A stretch of DNA of 64,000 nucleotides from Baylisascaris procyonis (taxonomy: Eukaryota; Nematoda; Chromadorea; Rhabditida; Ascarididae): positions 558,001-622,000 of the forward strand of contig JAZARR010000266.1 of NCBI GenBank assembly GCA_037389465.1. The letters run 5' to 3'. Below the pieces are notes generated by a model, which worked only from the letters and a program-made list of their open reading frames with translations, made no database searches and had not been told where the DNA came from. Of the stretch, positions 53,036 through 64,000 are shown one piece after another. Made by a program: the position numbers and the translations under genes. Numbering within the stretch: position 1 is the stretch's first letter; each line of letters begins with the position of its first letter.

Positions 53036-55961
53036 ATCAAACTCAATTACATTTAAATAGATAGAGCAATAAACAAATCAACATGTGCATTAATACACTA
53101 TTAATCGATAATCAATAATGCGTTTCTTGATCACAATTTGAAGTGAACAAATTAACTCACAGAAATACATGCACATATCAGTCACTAGTGCACAAAACAT
53201 CAGCAAATGGGTGCAACGAAAGTCTTCTTTAATATGTAGGCATCGGAAAATTGGAATACGAGATTTTTTAGCACTTAATTTGTGAATCAATTACCACCAG
53301 AAGAGAATATGCCACCTTTCTAGCAGTTTGATTATAGTAGTAGAAAGTTTTCCTTTAAAATGTTTATGTTTTGATAATATAAAATGTCATTTTGTCTACT
53401 ACTCGCAATGTCATAATACTGATGGATGATATATGTAGTAATCTTCCCCCTCCCTCACCACTCTCCACATACAAAATTTTTTCTCTCTGACTGTATTTTG
53501 AACCCGAACAAATTATTCAAAAAATTCAACGTCGAAACGAGGGTTTCTATTTGGGACGAGAAATAAAAGTTCAAACAATGATATGCAAACAAAGGAGGGA
53601 AGGCGGGGTGACATAGAGAAAGTAATCGCATTTTTGTATTTCTGAACATGATTCAATCAGACGAGTTTGCATCCGGTTGGAATTTCAGAAGAATCCTTTC
53701 ACCGGCATAGAATTACCCCCCCCCCCAAACTCTTCCTTGTCTACAATTCTGACAATATTCATTAAGACATATTGAAAAGGTGATGTTGTAATTGGCTTAT
53801 TCAGACAGTAATGATTTAATCAAAAAAAAATTTTTAATAAGTGCACAAAATAAAGTTGTATTCGGATGCGACCTGACTCAGGTTGCTGCTATCGTCGAGG
53901 CTAGCGTTGGAACTGGGTTTGATTAAGATTGATTAAATCCGACCTCGGCTGGGCTTAAGCCGGTTGACCTAAACACAGCGAGACCTGGTTCACTCCTTGC
54001 TTCTACATGAACAGAGAAATGCAAAGTTCTTTGAAGTGCAAAAATGCCGAACCCCGATCAGAGCAAGGAACTTCGCATCCGGATCGTACCCTAGAAGTGC
54101 TGGACACGCGCCTAGCCAAGGTCCGATGAGGTAAACGAATAAAAAAACATTATTTGTATTTGAAGGACTTCCTTGCCGTAAAAAAGGTTCGAAAACGTCG
54201 GGAAAAGAAGAAGAAGTTAAAAAAAAATGAAACGAAATAAGGGAACAAATGAAAAAAGTGAAGGTAGAGTATAAAATGTTGGAATACATGTTCCACTTGC
54301 TGGCCTCGTTTCCGGTCTCCCCTCAACATTTTCAACGCATCTCCATGTTTCTCAAGCCAATTCCCAACATTTTTCAAAGTCATTCCATTCCCTCCACTCT
54401 TTATGCTTATTCCCCTTTTGTAACAATGAACTCCTCGATCCATTAAATATTTCTACTTTATAGGTTACTTATTCTTAAACCACGTCCCACAAGGCTATTT
54501 GCGTTTCCACAGCAATTAGAGATTGACCGATCTGCCGTCGATTCAATTAAAGTATCTCTTCAATTTAAACGTCTATCATTTCGACAATCTAAAACAGTGC
54601 AATGGTCAGAGATTTGTTAGTTGGCGCTTATGTCTGGTGGATTTCCTTTAAATTACTTACTATTCCAGTTGAGTTAGACTAGCTGCAATCCCAAAGTAAG
54701 AAATTATTTTGCAGATAACAAAACAGATCTGGCAAATTCCTCCCGGCATCTCGGGAAGGGAATTCCCTCAAAACGAGGTTGTTAACGAAGAGGTAGGAGG
54801 GGATAATGATTCACTCATTGGCAACCACAAATATTGCGTTTCAAACGTATAAATATAGATCATTGTATAGAAGTGGTTGATTGAAGGGAATAGACTAATG
54901 GCCCACTAATACTTAAGGTGCACCAATTGAAAAGGTGAAATTGAGCACTCATGCATCGCCAAATATCATCGATGAATGCTTTCGACAATCGAAAATGTTG
55001 TAAATGCTTTTATCTAATTTTTCAATTCCTCACTTCGTCGGGAGGATTGGTGCATTTACCCCTTCAATATTTCAGTAAGAACATTATTTTTAGCATGTTC
55101 ACAGTCGAACACATTCGATGATAATGGATGAAGATGATCTGAGCACCACTAAAATCTTCGATTCCACCTCGATCATTGTGGAATGGAACTGCAACTATGC
55201 AATTGCATGATTACTTCATCTAATGAAAGGTTATAAAAGATTGCGCTTAACTGAGAAGCGAAGGGATTTAATCGTATTAATATGACACTCTATAGCCTCC
55301 AAAAACTATATGAAAAGAAAGTTTTAATGAAAAAAACAATATAGACAAAGAATCGCATAGGTGGATGAACTCAAAAACAAAAACGAAGAGAAGCACGCTA
55401 TAGGAATCACCAATACATCAGCAGTCTAAATACTTCTTTCATCTATATAACATCAACTATACAATCAACTCCAATAACGCAAACCACCCAAAATTACATG
55501 TGAAAACACACCTCATCCCAAAAAATCGAAATGCCGCTCAACGGTGATTCGTCAATGCTTCAGATACTCAAAGATTGTTCATCTGTTCGCATTGCTATCG
55601 TATAACAAGCACAAATCATGAAATATAAACATGGGGAATCCATTCATTCCATTCCCTTTCTCGATTAATTAAAAGGAAGATCTGGCTAGAGAGGAATAGT
55701 CGAACGAGCGAAGAAACCTGAGGATTCAGAGAGTGAGCTATAACCATTCGAGCAACCAGCGTTCGAAAGAATTCGAAACAGGTCGCAACCACAGAGAATT
55801 ATTGAAAATATTACAACTTCTTAAAAAAGCGAAAATGCAAATTTTGCATCACTTCCAGCACATATTTCAGTGAGATTAGTGGATCATCTACCTCCACCAG
55901 GTACAGCAGAAATAAAAAACATTTATATTTGGATGTTTTTTTATAGTGCCTGCCGAACTTA
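53036..55961. other. No recognised gene; one GC-richer patch
   Basis: AT-rich DNA with an 11-base C-run at 53716-53726. From about 53866 to 54130 GC content rises and several short imperfect palindromes occur (for example around GGGCTTAAGCCGG); this could be an old repeat or SINE-like element. Flanking frames (53990-54289, 54150-54443) are not convincing. Confidence 0.45.
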
Positions 55962-56241
55962 TCAGGCACAGTCACTGTGTTGAAGTTCCACTGAAAGTTG
56001 CTCAAGTTGGCGAACTGCATTCCGCGTGCCCTGCAATACCGTTGTATAGAAAATTCTTAGAAAGCTTTTATTCGTTAATGTCGTTTCATTTTGAAACAGT
56101 GTACTCGAGTTTGGTCGCCGTATATGAAAAAGGATGACTGAGGCGATCATACCTGCATAAGAGTACGCAATGCTACCGTTGTCTGCATTTTGCTCGAGGC
56201 ATTCATATGTACAGTTGTGGGTCATACAAACGTCCAAACAT
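55962..56241 (-). CDS. C-terminal exons of a small cysteine-rich protein
   Basis: Exon 56241-56153, with acceptor TTTCTACCAG and donor CAG/GTATG, encodes CLDVCMTHNCTYECLEQNAD followed by NGSIAYSYA: four cysteines spaced C-x3-C-x4-C-x3-C. It joins in phase to 56014-55962, which adds VRQLEQLSVELQHSDCA and TGA. The pattern suggests a disulfide-bonded helical hairpin or an extracellular cysteine-rich domain. It is not the twin Cx9C or ShK pattern. An upstream exon must exist, because the first exon needs two bases from it; I could not place it. The alternative acceptor at 56036 gives a different, shorter end (HAECSSPT). Confidence 0.45.
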
Positions 56242-57320
56242 CTGGTAGAAATAGGCAATTTTTTCGATTAACAGCCTTACAATGCCAAGTGGTGCTGTCT
56301 TGCAAAAGTTCAGCTCAGTTGGAGCACCAAAAATATTTTTATAGATGTGCCCAGCTTCTCTCCAATTGCACCCTTCATGCCACCGTCCTTCGTCATGTTT
56401 GATAATCTGTTCATCAGTTTTTTCTGTTATCTCCACCCGTTTCAGTTGCCATGGATAGTAGTCACGAGCCCCCCCCCCCCCCCACCAACGTTGAGTGTTT
56501 TTTGTGAAGTTTTTGTGAACCACTACATTAATCTGTCGCGTAAAGTGGAGGCTATGATAGCAGTGCGTAGTCGTTTGCGGATATGAGCGCAGCCCAGTTC
56601 CTTGTTCGCAATGAGCGTGCCCAACTTCATACAATTGTACCAGAAAGTTCAATCGCGTTTCACTGAGGCAGATGGATTTTAGAAAAGCATTTCGTTTACT
56701 ATTCGAGCCTAATTATGAGGAGCGGTTTCTTATTTTTGATTAAAAATTTCCATGGTAGAGTCGAGTCCAATCAGACTTGAATTATTGCTTCAAGATCGTC
56801 AAAGGTTTTTCTGGGATTCTGTTCAAAGGCGTTTTATCTTTTGTAAAGGTTGCATTACGCTGGAGCCTAAAACTCCTTCAAATTGAAAGCAAGCTTAGCG
56901 AATCGAATTGATCTGCGCAATTAAATTGTTTTCCATGTTGTTCCCATTTGCAATTCCTAGTCCTATAATGTATTGTGGCGAGCAACTTGTCGTGATCTGA
57001 GTGGCACTTAATGTAATGCTACCTGACTATGATATCCACTGCTCACTGATTAACCATAACTTTCTCTACTTTATTTTCTTAAGTTTCTGTCAGCATTCCC
57101 GCATATCCCCATTCCTTATAATATGTGATATTCTTTTTTCAGTTTTAAACATATGGCTGCATGCCATCTTTGCTATTATCGATGTTGTTGTTGCTTCTTT
57201 GAGCATTTATTTTGTCGAGTGCATATGTGATACTTTCTTTGTCGAAGAGTAAAGGTCCTTTTGTTCGTGTGTTTGTTTGTTGTTGTCGAAGCTCTGTTTT
57301 TTTGCAAGCAAGCAAAATTA

Positions 57321-57373
<53 letters not shown>

Positions 57374-57707
57374 GTATCCTCCTGATCCACTTCAAATATT
57401 GCCACCCAGAACAAGTGTCAGTTAGCTTAGGTTTATATTCTCCAAAATAATTGTGATTCTTCCTTACCTTGTATTTCTATCTATAAACCATCTCCATATC
57501 CAGGCAGAAGTCAGTCAAAACCGATTTGTTTTGCAACTGAAAATTCAACTTGACTTTAAGATGTAATGATCAACTTCCACTGTGGACACAATAGTTCATT
57601 GCAAAAGAATTATAGTCGCATTTCAGAACAGCTAATGCTTATCCAAGATTACTATACAGCTGACAGCCCTCTACTAACAGCATTTTCAAACCTTTTCCAG
57701 CATTTCC
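56242..57707. other. Intergenic; low-complexity tracts
   Basis: It holds a 15-base C-run at 56469-56483 and a TA tract at 57323-57370. The 5' exons of the cysteine-rich minus-strand gene may lie here or beyond. The 149-codon minus frame at 56203-56652 is an artefact: it crosses the C-run as polyglycine and overlaps the true exon in another frame. Confidence 0.45.
57323..57370. repeat. (TA)n microsatellite, about 48 bp
   Basis: Pure alternating TA tract upstream of SURF1; false Ile-Tyr frame on the minus strand. Confidence 0.95.
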
Positions 57708-60389
57708 ATGTATCGCTGCTTTCAAGCGTCGATACATGTTGCTCGACCATGTTCGTCGTCTACAGAATTAACGAATTTCACTCTACGTATGTTAACGACG
57801 TCGTCGATATGCAACGCTCCAAACGAAATCTCCTTCAAGAGTGCACGTCCTGACCCTAGTATTATCGAGGTGCGTTCCCTTTCCATTCTATTTTCAGGTA
57901 GTTAATCTTCCATAGATGATCTCATCGTGTTGTGAGTGGACGAGTTCCCAATGAAGGAGCTTCTTGGAAAGTGATGTGATGCGTTGGGGAGGGGGGGGGG
58001 AGGGGGGCGCATCAATTCACCGAGGATATATATGGGGGAGGAAGCTGTGCAACGACCTCTTCGGAACTATTCTGAACGGGTGGATAAAATATTACACGGG
58101 TAGGAAATGATGAAGCAAAGAGGCAGTTGGCAACAAGGAATATCTTCGTCGCAAAGGTGTGGCGAATGCACCGAAAAATTAGGGATAAGAGCCGGAAATA
58201 ATTTTGCATTGCAGTTTAAAGAAGCATTTCTCCAAGCATTTCATATCCTCCACAATTTGGTATCATACCTGATTGTCTTTTCATAAGTTAATCGCATTCT
58301 GTCCTAACAAACGAGAACTGCGAAAGAAAAATGTGAAAAAAAAACGCTCGAGCTCATGGCTCTACTCGAATTTAAACTCTGATAGAATAGTCTTTTTTGA
58401 GTTTCACCTCAAAGCTTCTCTTCAAAAGATTGCTAATTTTTCATCAATTACCCTCAGTTTCATGTTTAATCTCGCATAATCCTCAGTGGTATGACGATGC
58501 CTTCGCAAGCAACCGTCGAGCTTTGCAATTTCATTTCCGGTTGCACTCGTTTAGGAAAAGCATAAGAAACACTCGAGTACCTATAAGCCACTAACCAGTA
58601 TCAGAATTAAATCATCTAGTGATCGTTTTCGGGAGCATAATCGATGCTCAATGTAACGAGGTGTATGATAAAATTAATTGTTTTCGTTGCTGCAATACAA
58701 ACCCAAAATAACTGCATCGTAGTATAAAGTTCAATATTGCTTCTTTGCATCAAAAGCTGTTTGTTGACCAACGCATCGTTGATGGTTCAATTATTTAGAA
58801 TATCCGTGGTGAATGTGGATTGTTGCCATTTTGAACTCTAAATTCATTAGATTGAGCTGTGTTATAAATAAACTTCGTTAGATGAACCTGTGTTATAAAT
58901 GAACTTCATTGGATTGAGTCATGTTTTAAATAAATTGTACTAGATTGAGCTCTTATAGGTAAACTTCATTGGATTGAGCAATGTTATAAATAAGCACTTA
59001 GGTTGATCTGTGTTATATACGCAGAATACGCTCTGTATTATATGCATTACTTTGGTATTCGTTCGCTGCTAATAAAATAACCGCAGACTATTTATATTTG
59101 AAATAAATTCTTGATCTCACTTTCATATTGGTTGGAGCAGCAGTTTTCAAAAGATTTGTTCGTTTAGCTGGGAATAAAGAAAAGGTCGAGTGGTCGTGAG
59201 TGGGAAAAAGCTGATAACCGCAATAAACAGAAAAAATCAATCCGTTGGTCAGCTGGTTCCATCGCAATGCTGGTTGGTCCTTTATGCAGCTTTTTCAGCT
59301 GTTATTTTGAGTTTTTAAATGGGTTTTTTTTTGCTTTATGATGCTCTTAGCTGTGGTGAATATTTATTGTTACTAATGTTCTAACTGAGTTCGCTTCGTT
59401 GACAATAAAGCTGTGCCAGCGCATCGTGTTAAACGGCTTACGTAGACAGAGCTTCCGTTCGTTTATTCCAAGAAGCAGTATCACCTCTTGGCGAATATCA
59501 AAGACAATCAACGAAGGACAGGGCATTGTGGATAGACTCATCTCTAGTTCGATATCGTTTTCATTGTTTGACAAGCATATCGGCATTTTCGGAATGTCAC
59601 ACTATGCTGAGAGTAGCACAGTGTACCGTTTTATGTTGCATTGCTGAATCCAATTTCTATGAACATAGACAACAGTCATAAAATATATCGTTCGTTGAAT
59701 AACGCTCAATTTATAGTGATAGGTTTAAATCCGATTTGGGCAATTTTGTTATTACTTTATTTAGTGCTTTACCACTGCGATAATTTATTTTTTTATTTAT
59801 GTAATAGCCGTGAATTTTGCATTGAATATTGAAGGCTCTTCCAGCGACGGCATTCAGTCTTGGCTGTTGGCAGGTGCAACGTCTCAGATGGAAATTGGGC
59901 CTTATAGAACAACTCGAATCACAACTAAATATCGAAGCAATTCCGTTCCCCGAAGATAAGTAAGCCATCTTCCATTTCTATTTTGGTGGCATCTCGAAGA
60001 CAATGTGCCATTTGCATTTCTTTGCTAAAAAGCTAACAATTCGTGCATAGAAATGACTTCCCATCGGAATAATTTGATGGGGCTAATTTGAGTTTTTTCT
60101 TCTTTTTTTTTTTTGAATAGTTGTGAATCTATCTGTTCAGATTTCTTTATGCAGTGTTTTACAGTTTCGCATTGCTCAATGATCTCGAGTACAGACGCGT
60201 TCGTGTTACAGGCGAATTTCTTCATGATCGTGAATTTACTATACATCCGAGAGGGCGTTTCGATAAAGGTTCTCATTTGCTTATCGAACAGGAATTGCTT
60301 CAGTAATAAGTTTGCGGCGTTTAATCTTGAATAACGCATAAACAGTAAATTAGTGAATGTTCGGGAAAAGCTTCGGTGAATGGAACAAG

Positions 60390-60461
<72 letters not shown>

Positions 60462-62606
60462 ACGCAGTTTATACATAAATACAAGCGATAATCGATTTGT
60501 TGCAACATGTTTGATCATGGACGTGGTTGAGCGAGTTTGAAACATTGCTTGAACCTTTGCTAACATGCTAAAATCATTGGGAAATAAAGAAGTAACCACG
60601 GTTTATGCTCGCTGTATGCAATATTTCTCTATACTTGCGTTACAAAAAATGAAATGTTTTCTTCACAGACACTCGAAATCTATCTTTAAGTTATTATATT
60701 ACTCAATAACAAAGCATTCACCAACAAAATAGCAGCGGTTTAGTTCTCATTTGCCTATGTTGCCTTTATGTGATTGCATCAATGTCTTTTAGGTTTCAAA
60801 GAAAAACGCAGTGGATTAGTGGCTAATAACAGTGTCTCGAGTCATGGTGCACATGTCATCACACCGTTCAAATTATCGAAGAGTGGGTATGTTTCGTTAT
60901 GTAACATAGTGACGAAATGAAAACAATTCAGTTAGTTATATTGATTCTATGATGAACATTTGCTAAAATACCGCAAATAATCCGAATGAAATTGGAAAAC
61001 AAAAGTCTATTCATTTTTATATGTTGCAATGAGAATGCCCTCAATTTGCCTCCCCACGTACAGACACTCGTTTATAGGTAATTTTATTGTGGGGGATTAG
61101 GTTAACTGAATATGCAAATTTAATTGATAAGACAGCTAATGAGTGCTTGATGAAGTAAGTATGAGGCGAATACACTGGCAGAGGGATAAAAAGCGTTATC
61201 TTACCGAAACAACGTTTGACTAATATTTTTATTTTTTTAATAGTGAGTGGCATTATATGAAGGAAGATGAGTAGGCCTCCTATGGTTCAAAGAAGTGAAA
61301 AATGCACGGAATAGTTGTAAGTGAAGCCGAGCAGAAATATTTATTTCGAACCATGTTTTTTCCCCACTTTTCGATAAATCAGATTTCATCAGGAATGCCT
61401 TCTAGTGTTTTATTATTGTGCAGTTGATGGTTTATTTTAGACGAATAATAATGATTAATCGCGGTTGGGTACCACCTGAGAAGGTTTCACCGAAATCCCG
61501 TATGAATGCGCAAATCAAAGGGAAAGTGACTTTCGACGCGATTGTGCGGCATACAGAAAAGGTTTCGTTTTATATTACATCCGCAATTTCCGATTAGTTG
61601 TCGGTGCTCGATTGTTATGAGCTCAGATGATTTAAATCTTATTCGTACTCTGTGTGATTTGGGGATGGATTTTGATTGTCAATTTCTTTTCATGAAGAAT
61701 ATTTTCTGTTCCTTTAGTAGTTATTTTATGTTCCTGTTCCTTCCTAGTTGTCCTTCATCACAAATTATCACACTTATATTGTCTCCTCTTCATCGGTATT
61801 ATCCGTAATAGAATATGAAGCACACCTGGTGTGAATCTGCTAGGGTCACTTCACTGTACCACATTTGAAGTATAAACTTTTGCTCGAACCATATGTGTGA
61901 TATGTGCTTTTAATTTGGATGCTCAATGTTTACATACAAATTTTTATACGCATGCTAGATGGAAAACGATTTGAGGTGGGATTATACTTTCGCCAGTGTA
62001 ACAGTTCGCGTCGTATGCTCAGTAGGTCGTAAATCTGGGATCACCTATTCTCGTTAGTTGGTCTTATTATCTACCTTCACTTTGTTCTTGATGATGAACT
62101 AAGTCATATACAGAAGCATATGAATATGTGACATAATTTGTACTGAAAGATTTTTAGAGACCGCAGTTCGTTTCCAATAATATTCCCAATAAGGATATTT
62201 GGTATTACAAAGATTTCGATGCGATGGCACAACGTCATGGTACGGAACCGATATACCTGGAAGCCACATATGGTTCGTCGAGAAAATTTAATTTTATTTT
62301 ACTCGTTTCCATCTTCTTTAAGACGGCCATTTTTCGACGAAGAGTAGTCGCTGATCTATTTTGTTTGGGCGAAATTATATGGTGAGGCTTCAATTTCCCT
62401 AAGTGAAGACTACAGGTTTTTTTTAAATCATTGAAATGAATGTTCTTTGCAGAGTCAACAGTGCCCGGTGGTCCGATTGGAGGTCAAACGAATATAAACC
62501 TTCGAAACGATCACCTCAACTATCTCATAACCTGGTAAATCCATCAGTTGTTCTATTTTTTCCAAGTTGTTCCAGGTGTTTAGGTATGACGACTTTTTTT
62601 GTTTAG
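57708..62606 (+). CDS. sft-1: SURF1-like cytochrome c oxidase assembly protein
   Basis: Inner-mitochondrial-membrane factor that assists heme a/CcO subunit I maturation. Seven 3' exons join in phase: 59835-59959, 60165-60268, 60793-60886, 61441-61561, 62158-62272, 62453-62534 and 62576-62606, giving 223 residues. They encode [91 protein letters not shown] and the family hallmark [19 protein letters not shown] likely first exon, 57708-57869, starts [20 protein letters not shown] and is Arg/Ser-rich like a mitochondrial presequence, ending in the right phase. The short exon carrying the first membrane helix, between 57870 and 59834, was not settled. The C-terminus ([14 protein letters not shown], then TAG) is several residues shorter than in human SURF1, leaving a reduced second helix. 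The second exon uses a weak donor (G/GTTCTC), chosen because it alone keeps frame and homology. Confidence 0.92.
57977..58014. repeat. G-tract flanked by 7-bp inverted repeats
   Basis: TGATGCG and CGCATCA bracket a 24-base segment made almost only of G (two G-runs of 10 and 6 among others). It lies in the first SURF1 intron. The strand could fold as a stem closing a G-quadruplex. Confidence 0.8.
58845..59025. repeat. Minisatellite, ~30-37 bp units, about five to six copies
   Basis: Degenerate tandem units around GATTGAGC-TGTTATAAATAAACTT follow each other (for example ATTGGATTGAGCAATGTTAT and TTAGATGAACCTGTGTTAT). It lies in the SURF1 5' intron region. Confidence 0.8.
60393..60458. repeat. 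(TA)n microsatellite in a SURF1 intron
   Basis: Pure alternating TA tract of about 66 bp, between the SURF1 exons ending at 60268 and starting at 60793. Confidence 0.95.
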
Positions 62607-64000
62607 CTGACTTAATGAAGCCATCTTTCCGAGGCACTGTCATCTAACACTGGTCATACATGTAAGCGCAGCAGCAAGTGAAGTTCTGTTGGTTCAACAA
62701 AAATATGCTAATTTTTCATCATACACCATAGCACCTCTTTTATTGATTGATTAATTTTATGATCGCAACAGTGAGAGTGCAATTTGATTGCGGTATTCTT
62801 ATGGATGAGAGATATAAAAAGCGAATATTCGGTGTTATAACGCCCTCATTAATCATCAAAAATAACAATACAGAAAAAGGTTCGCTGAATCGCATTACGA
62901 TGGACTCATTAACAAAATATATTTGATTCTGCCTATAAATGAGGATTTTATGACTCATTATTCGATGATGGCATCGGAATACGAAAACGTTTGGCACTAA
63001 AATTGCTTTGCACATTCTTAGCTTACAAAAGAATCGCAGTTCATATTAAGATGAGATTAACACCTGGCCTGTGTGGTGATTTGCATAATTTCTATTCATC
63101 ACGGATGCAAGGAAATTAAGGGCTTTAAGTGAATTATATACGTAATTTTGAGGTATTCGTTAGCGGCATTAACTCTCGCGATGTGGTTCATGAAGTTCTG
63201 GAACTGAAACGAAGATTGCTGATGCTTTCGAAGAAGTTTGTCTTACTGCGAGCGCGCAGAAAAAATCTGGCGATTTGTTCGTTAAAGCTACTCGAATGAT
63301 TTGAAGTGATATTGGTCATCTTGGCAGATTTATTCCCATCAGCGTTAATGTATGTATGACTGTGAAATATTGGCGACTGCTGGTTTGCAAATGCATTGGA
63401 TTCCATTTATGTATCCTTTGTGTTTGTGGGCCCTTAGGAGATGTGGAGGAGAAGGGATCCGTTCTAGGAGATCTCCATAAAACCACCGTTTTTATGCTGA
63501 TCTGCAATTTAGGTGCAGGAATAAGGACAGTAGCGCTTTATAATTGAAGTTTCGGGGTATTTGGCTACTGGGTATCGCTTATTTGAGAACGTTAGTATTT
63601 TCGTGGGGTCTATGAAACCGTGGCAAAAGGTTTCGGGAAGATTGTTCAAAATATCCCACATGTTTCCAGGGTGATTCGACAACCTTTTAAAGGCTTCTTT
63701 AAAGTTGCCGATACATCGTTGGCCAATATGAAAATGCTTCGTCGGTTGAGAAAAGCAAAAAGTCAAGCTGAAAGCCGTACTCTCACATGAGAGAGTGTTC
63801 AGCCTTTTAGATAATTCTTCGGCCGGCAAGAGAATGAGAGTGCACAAGTGGTAAGATATTCGAGTCAGCAATTCTTCATCACATAAATTCTATCACAGGA
63901 AAAAGGATGTAAATCGACATATTCAGTCAGTGTTCGTCAGTGGCGCAAATATGCGCTGAAGTTTGATCATTGAATAATCGACATTAAAAATGACAGAAAG
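62607..64000. other. SURF1 3' flank; no gene recognised
   Basis: Short frames on both strands only. The 120-codon minus frame at 63509-63871 (for example QRCIGNFKEAFKRLSNHPGN) is open to both sides but has no motif that I know. The window ends without a further gene. Confidence 0.4.

Noticed and set aside
56203..56652. 149-codon minus-strand frame
   Set aside because: It crosses a C-run as polyglycine and overlaps the cysteine-rich exon in a different frame.

Overview
This window looks like a piece of nematode nuclear genome. It is AT-rich and gene-poor, and the genes are broken into short exons. Acceptors are mostly of the TTTCAG/TTTGCAG type, and candidate trans-splice acceptors lie a few to about 35 bases upstream of two start codons. 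Long (TA)n tracts and low-complexity introns fill the rest. I could not fix the species. Gene density and intron size suggest a parasitic nematode rather than a Caenorhabditis-like genome (inference). Every multi-exon model was built by hand from open frames, family motifs and splice phase, so exon edges are predictions.

Layout. 0-6 kb (minus strand): a secreted pancreatic-lipase-family hydrolase in six phase-consistent exons carrying the Ser-Asp-His triad; its 5' exons were not found, and three coding-like stretches lie downstream of it. 6-37 kb: mostly apparently non-coding DNA with very long (TA)n tracts, two sharp hairpins, a decayed non-LTR reverse transcriptase near 31 kb, and a few exon-like islands (14.2, 16.4, 20.2, 26.2, 28.5 and 36.8 kb) that I cannot assign. 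37.3-41.3 kb (plus): a complete PRL-type (PTP4A) phosphatase in four exons. 44.3-49.7 kb (minus): THOC7, a subunit of the mRNA-export THO complex, with an unresolved 3' end. 51.6-53.0 kb (minus): ribosomal protein eL29 in two exons. 56.0-56.2 kb (minus): the end of a small cysteine-rich protein. 57.7-62.6 kb (plus): SURF1, a cytochrome c oxidase assembly factor, nearly complete. 62.6-64 kb: nothing recognised.

The genes are not a functional cluster. THOC7, eL29 and SURF1 are housekeeping genes (mRNA export, translation, respiration), PRL is a membrane-anchored signalling phosphatase, and the lipase is the accessory gene. I found no CRISPR array, no intact mobile element and no confident tRNA or rRNA gene. 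I did not find a new biological system. The most useful leads are the coding-like exons downstream of the lipase, the cysteine-rich gene, the two hairpins and the duplicated segment inside a THOC7 intron.
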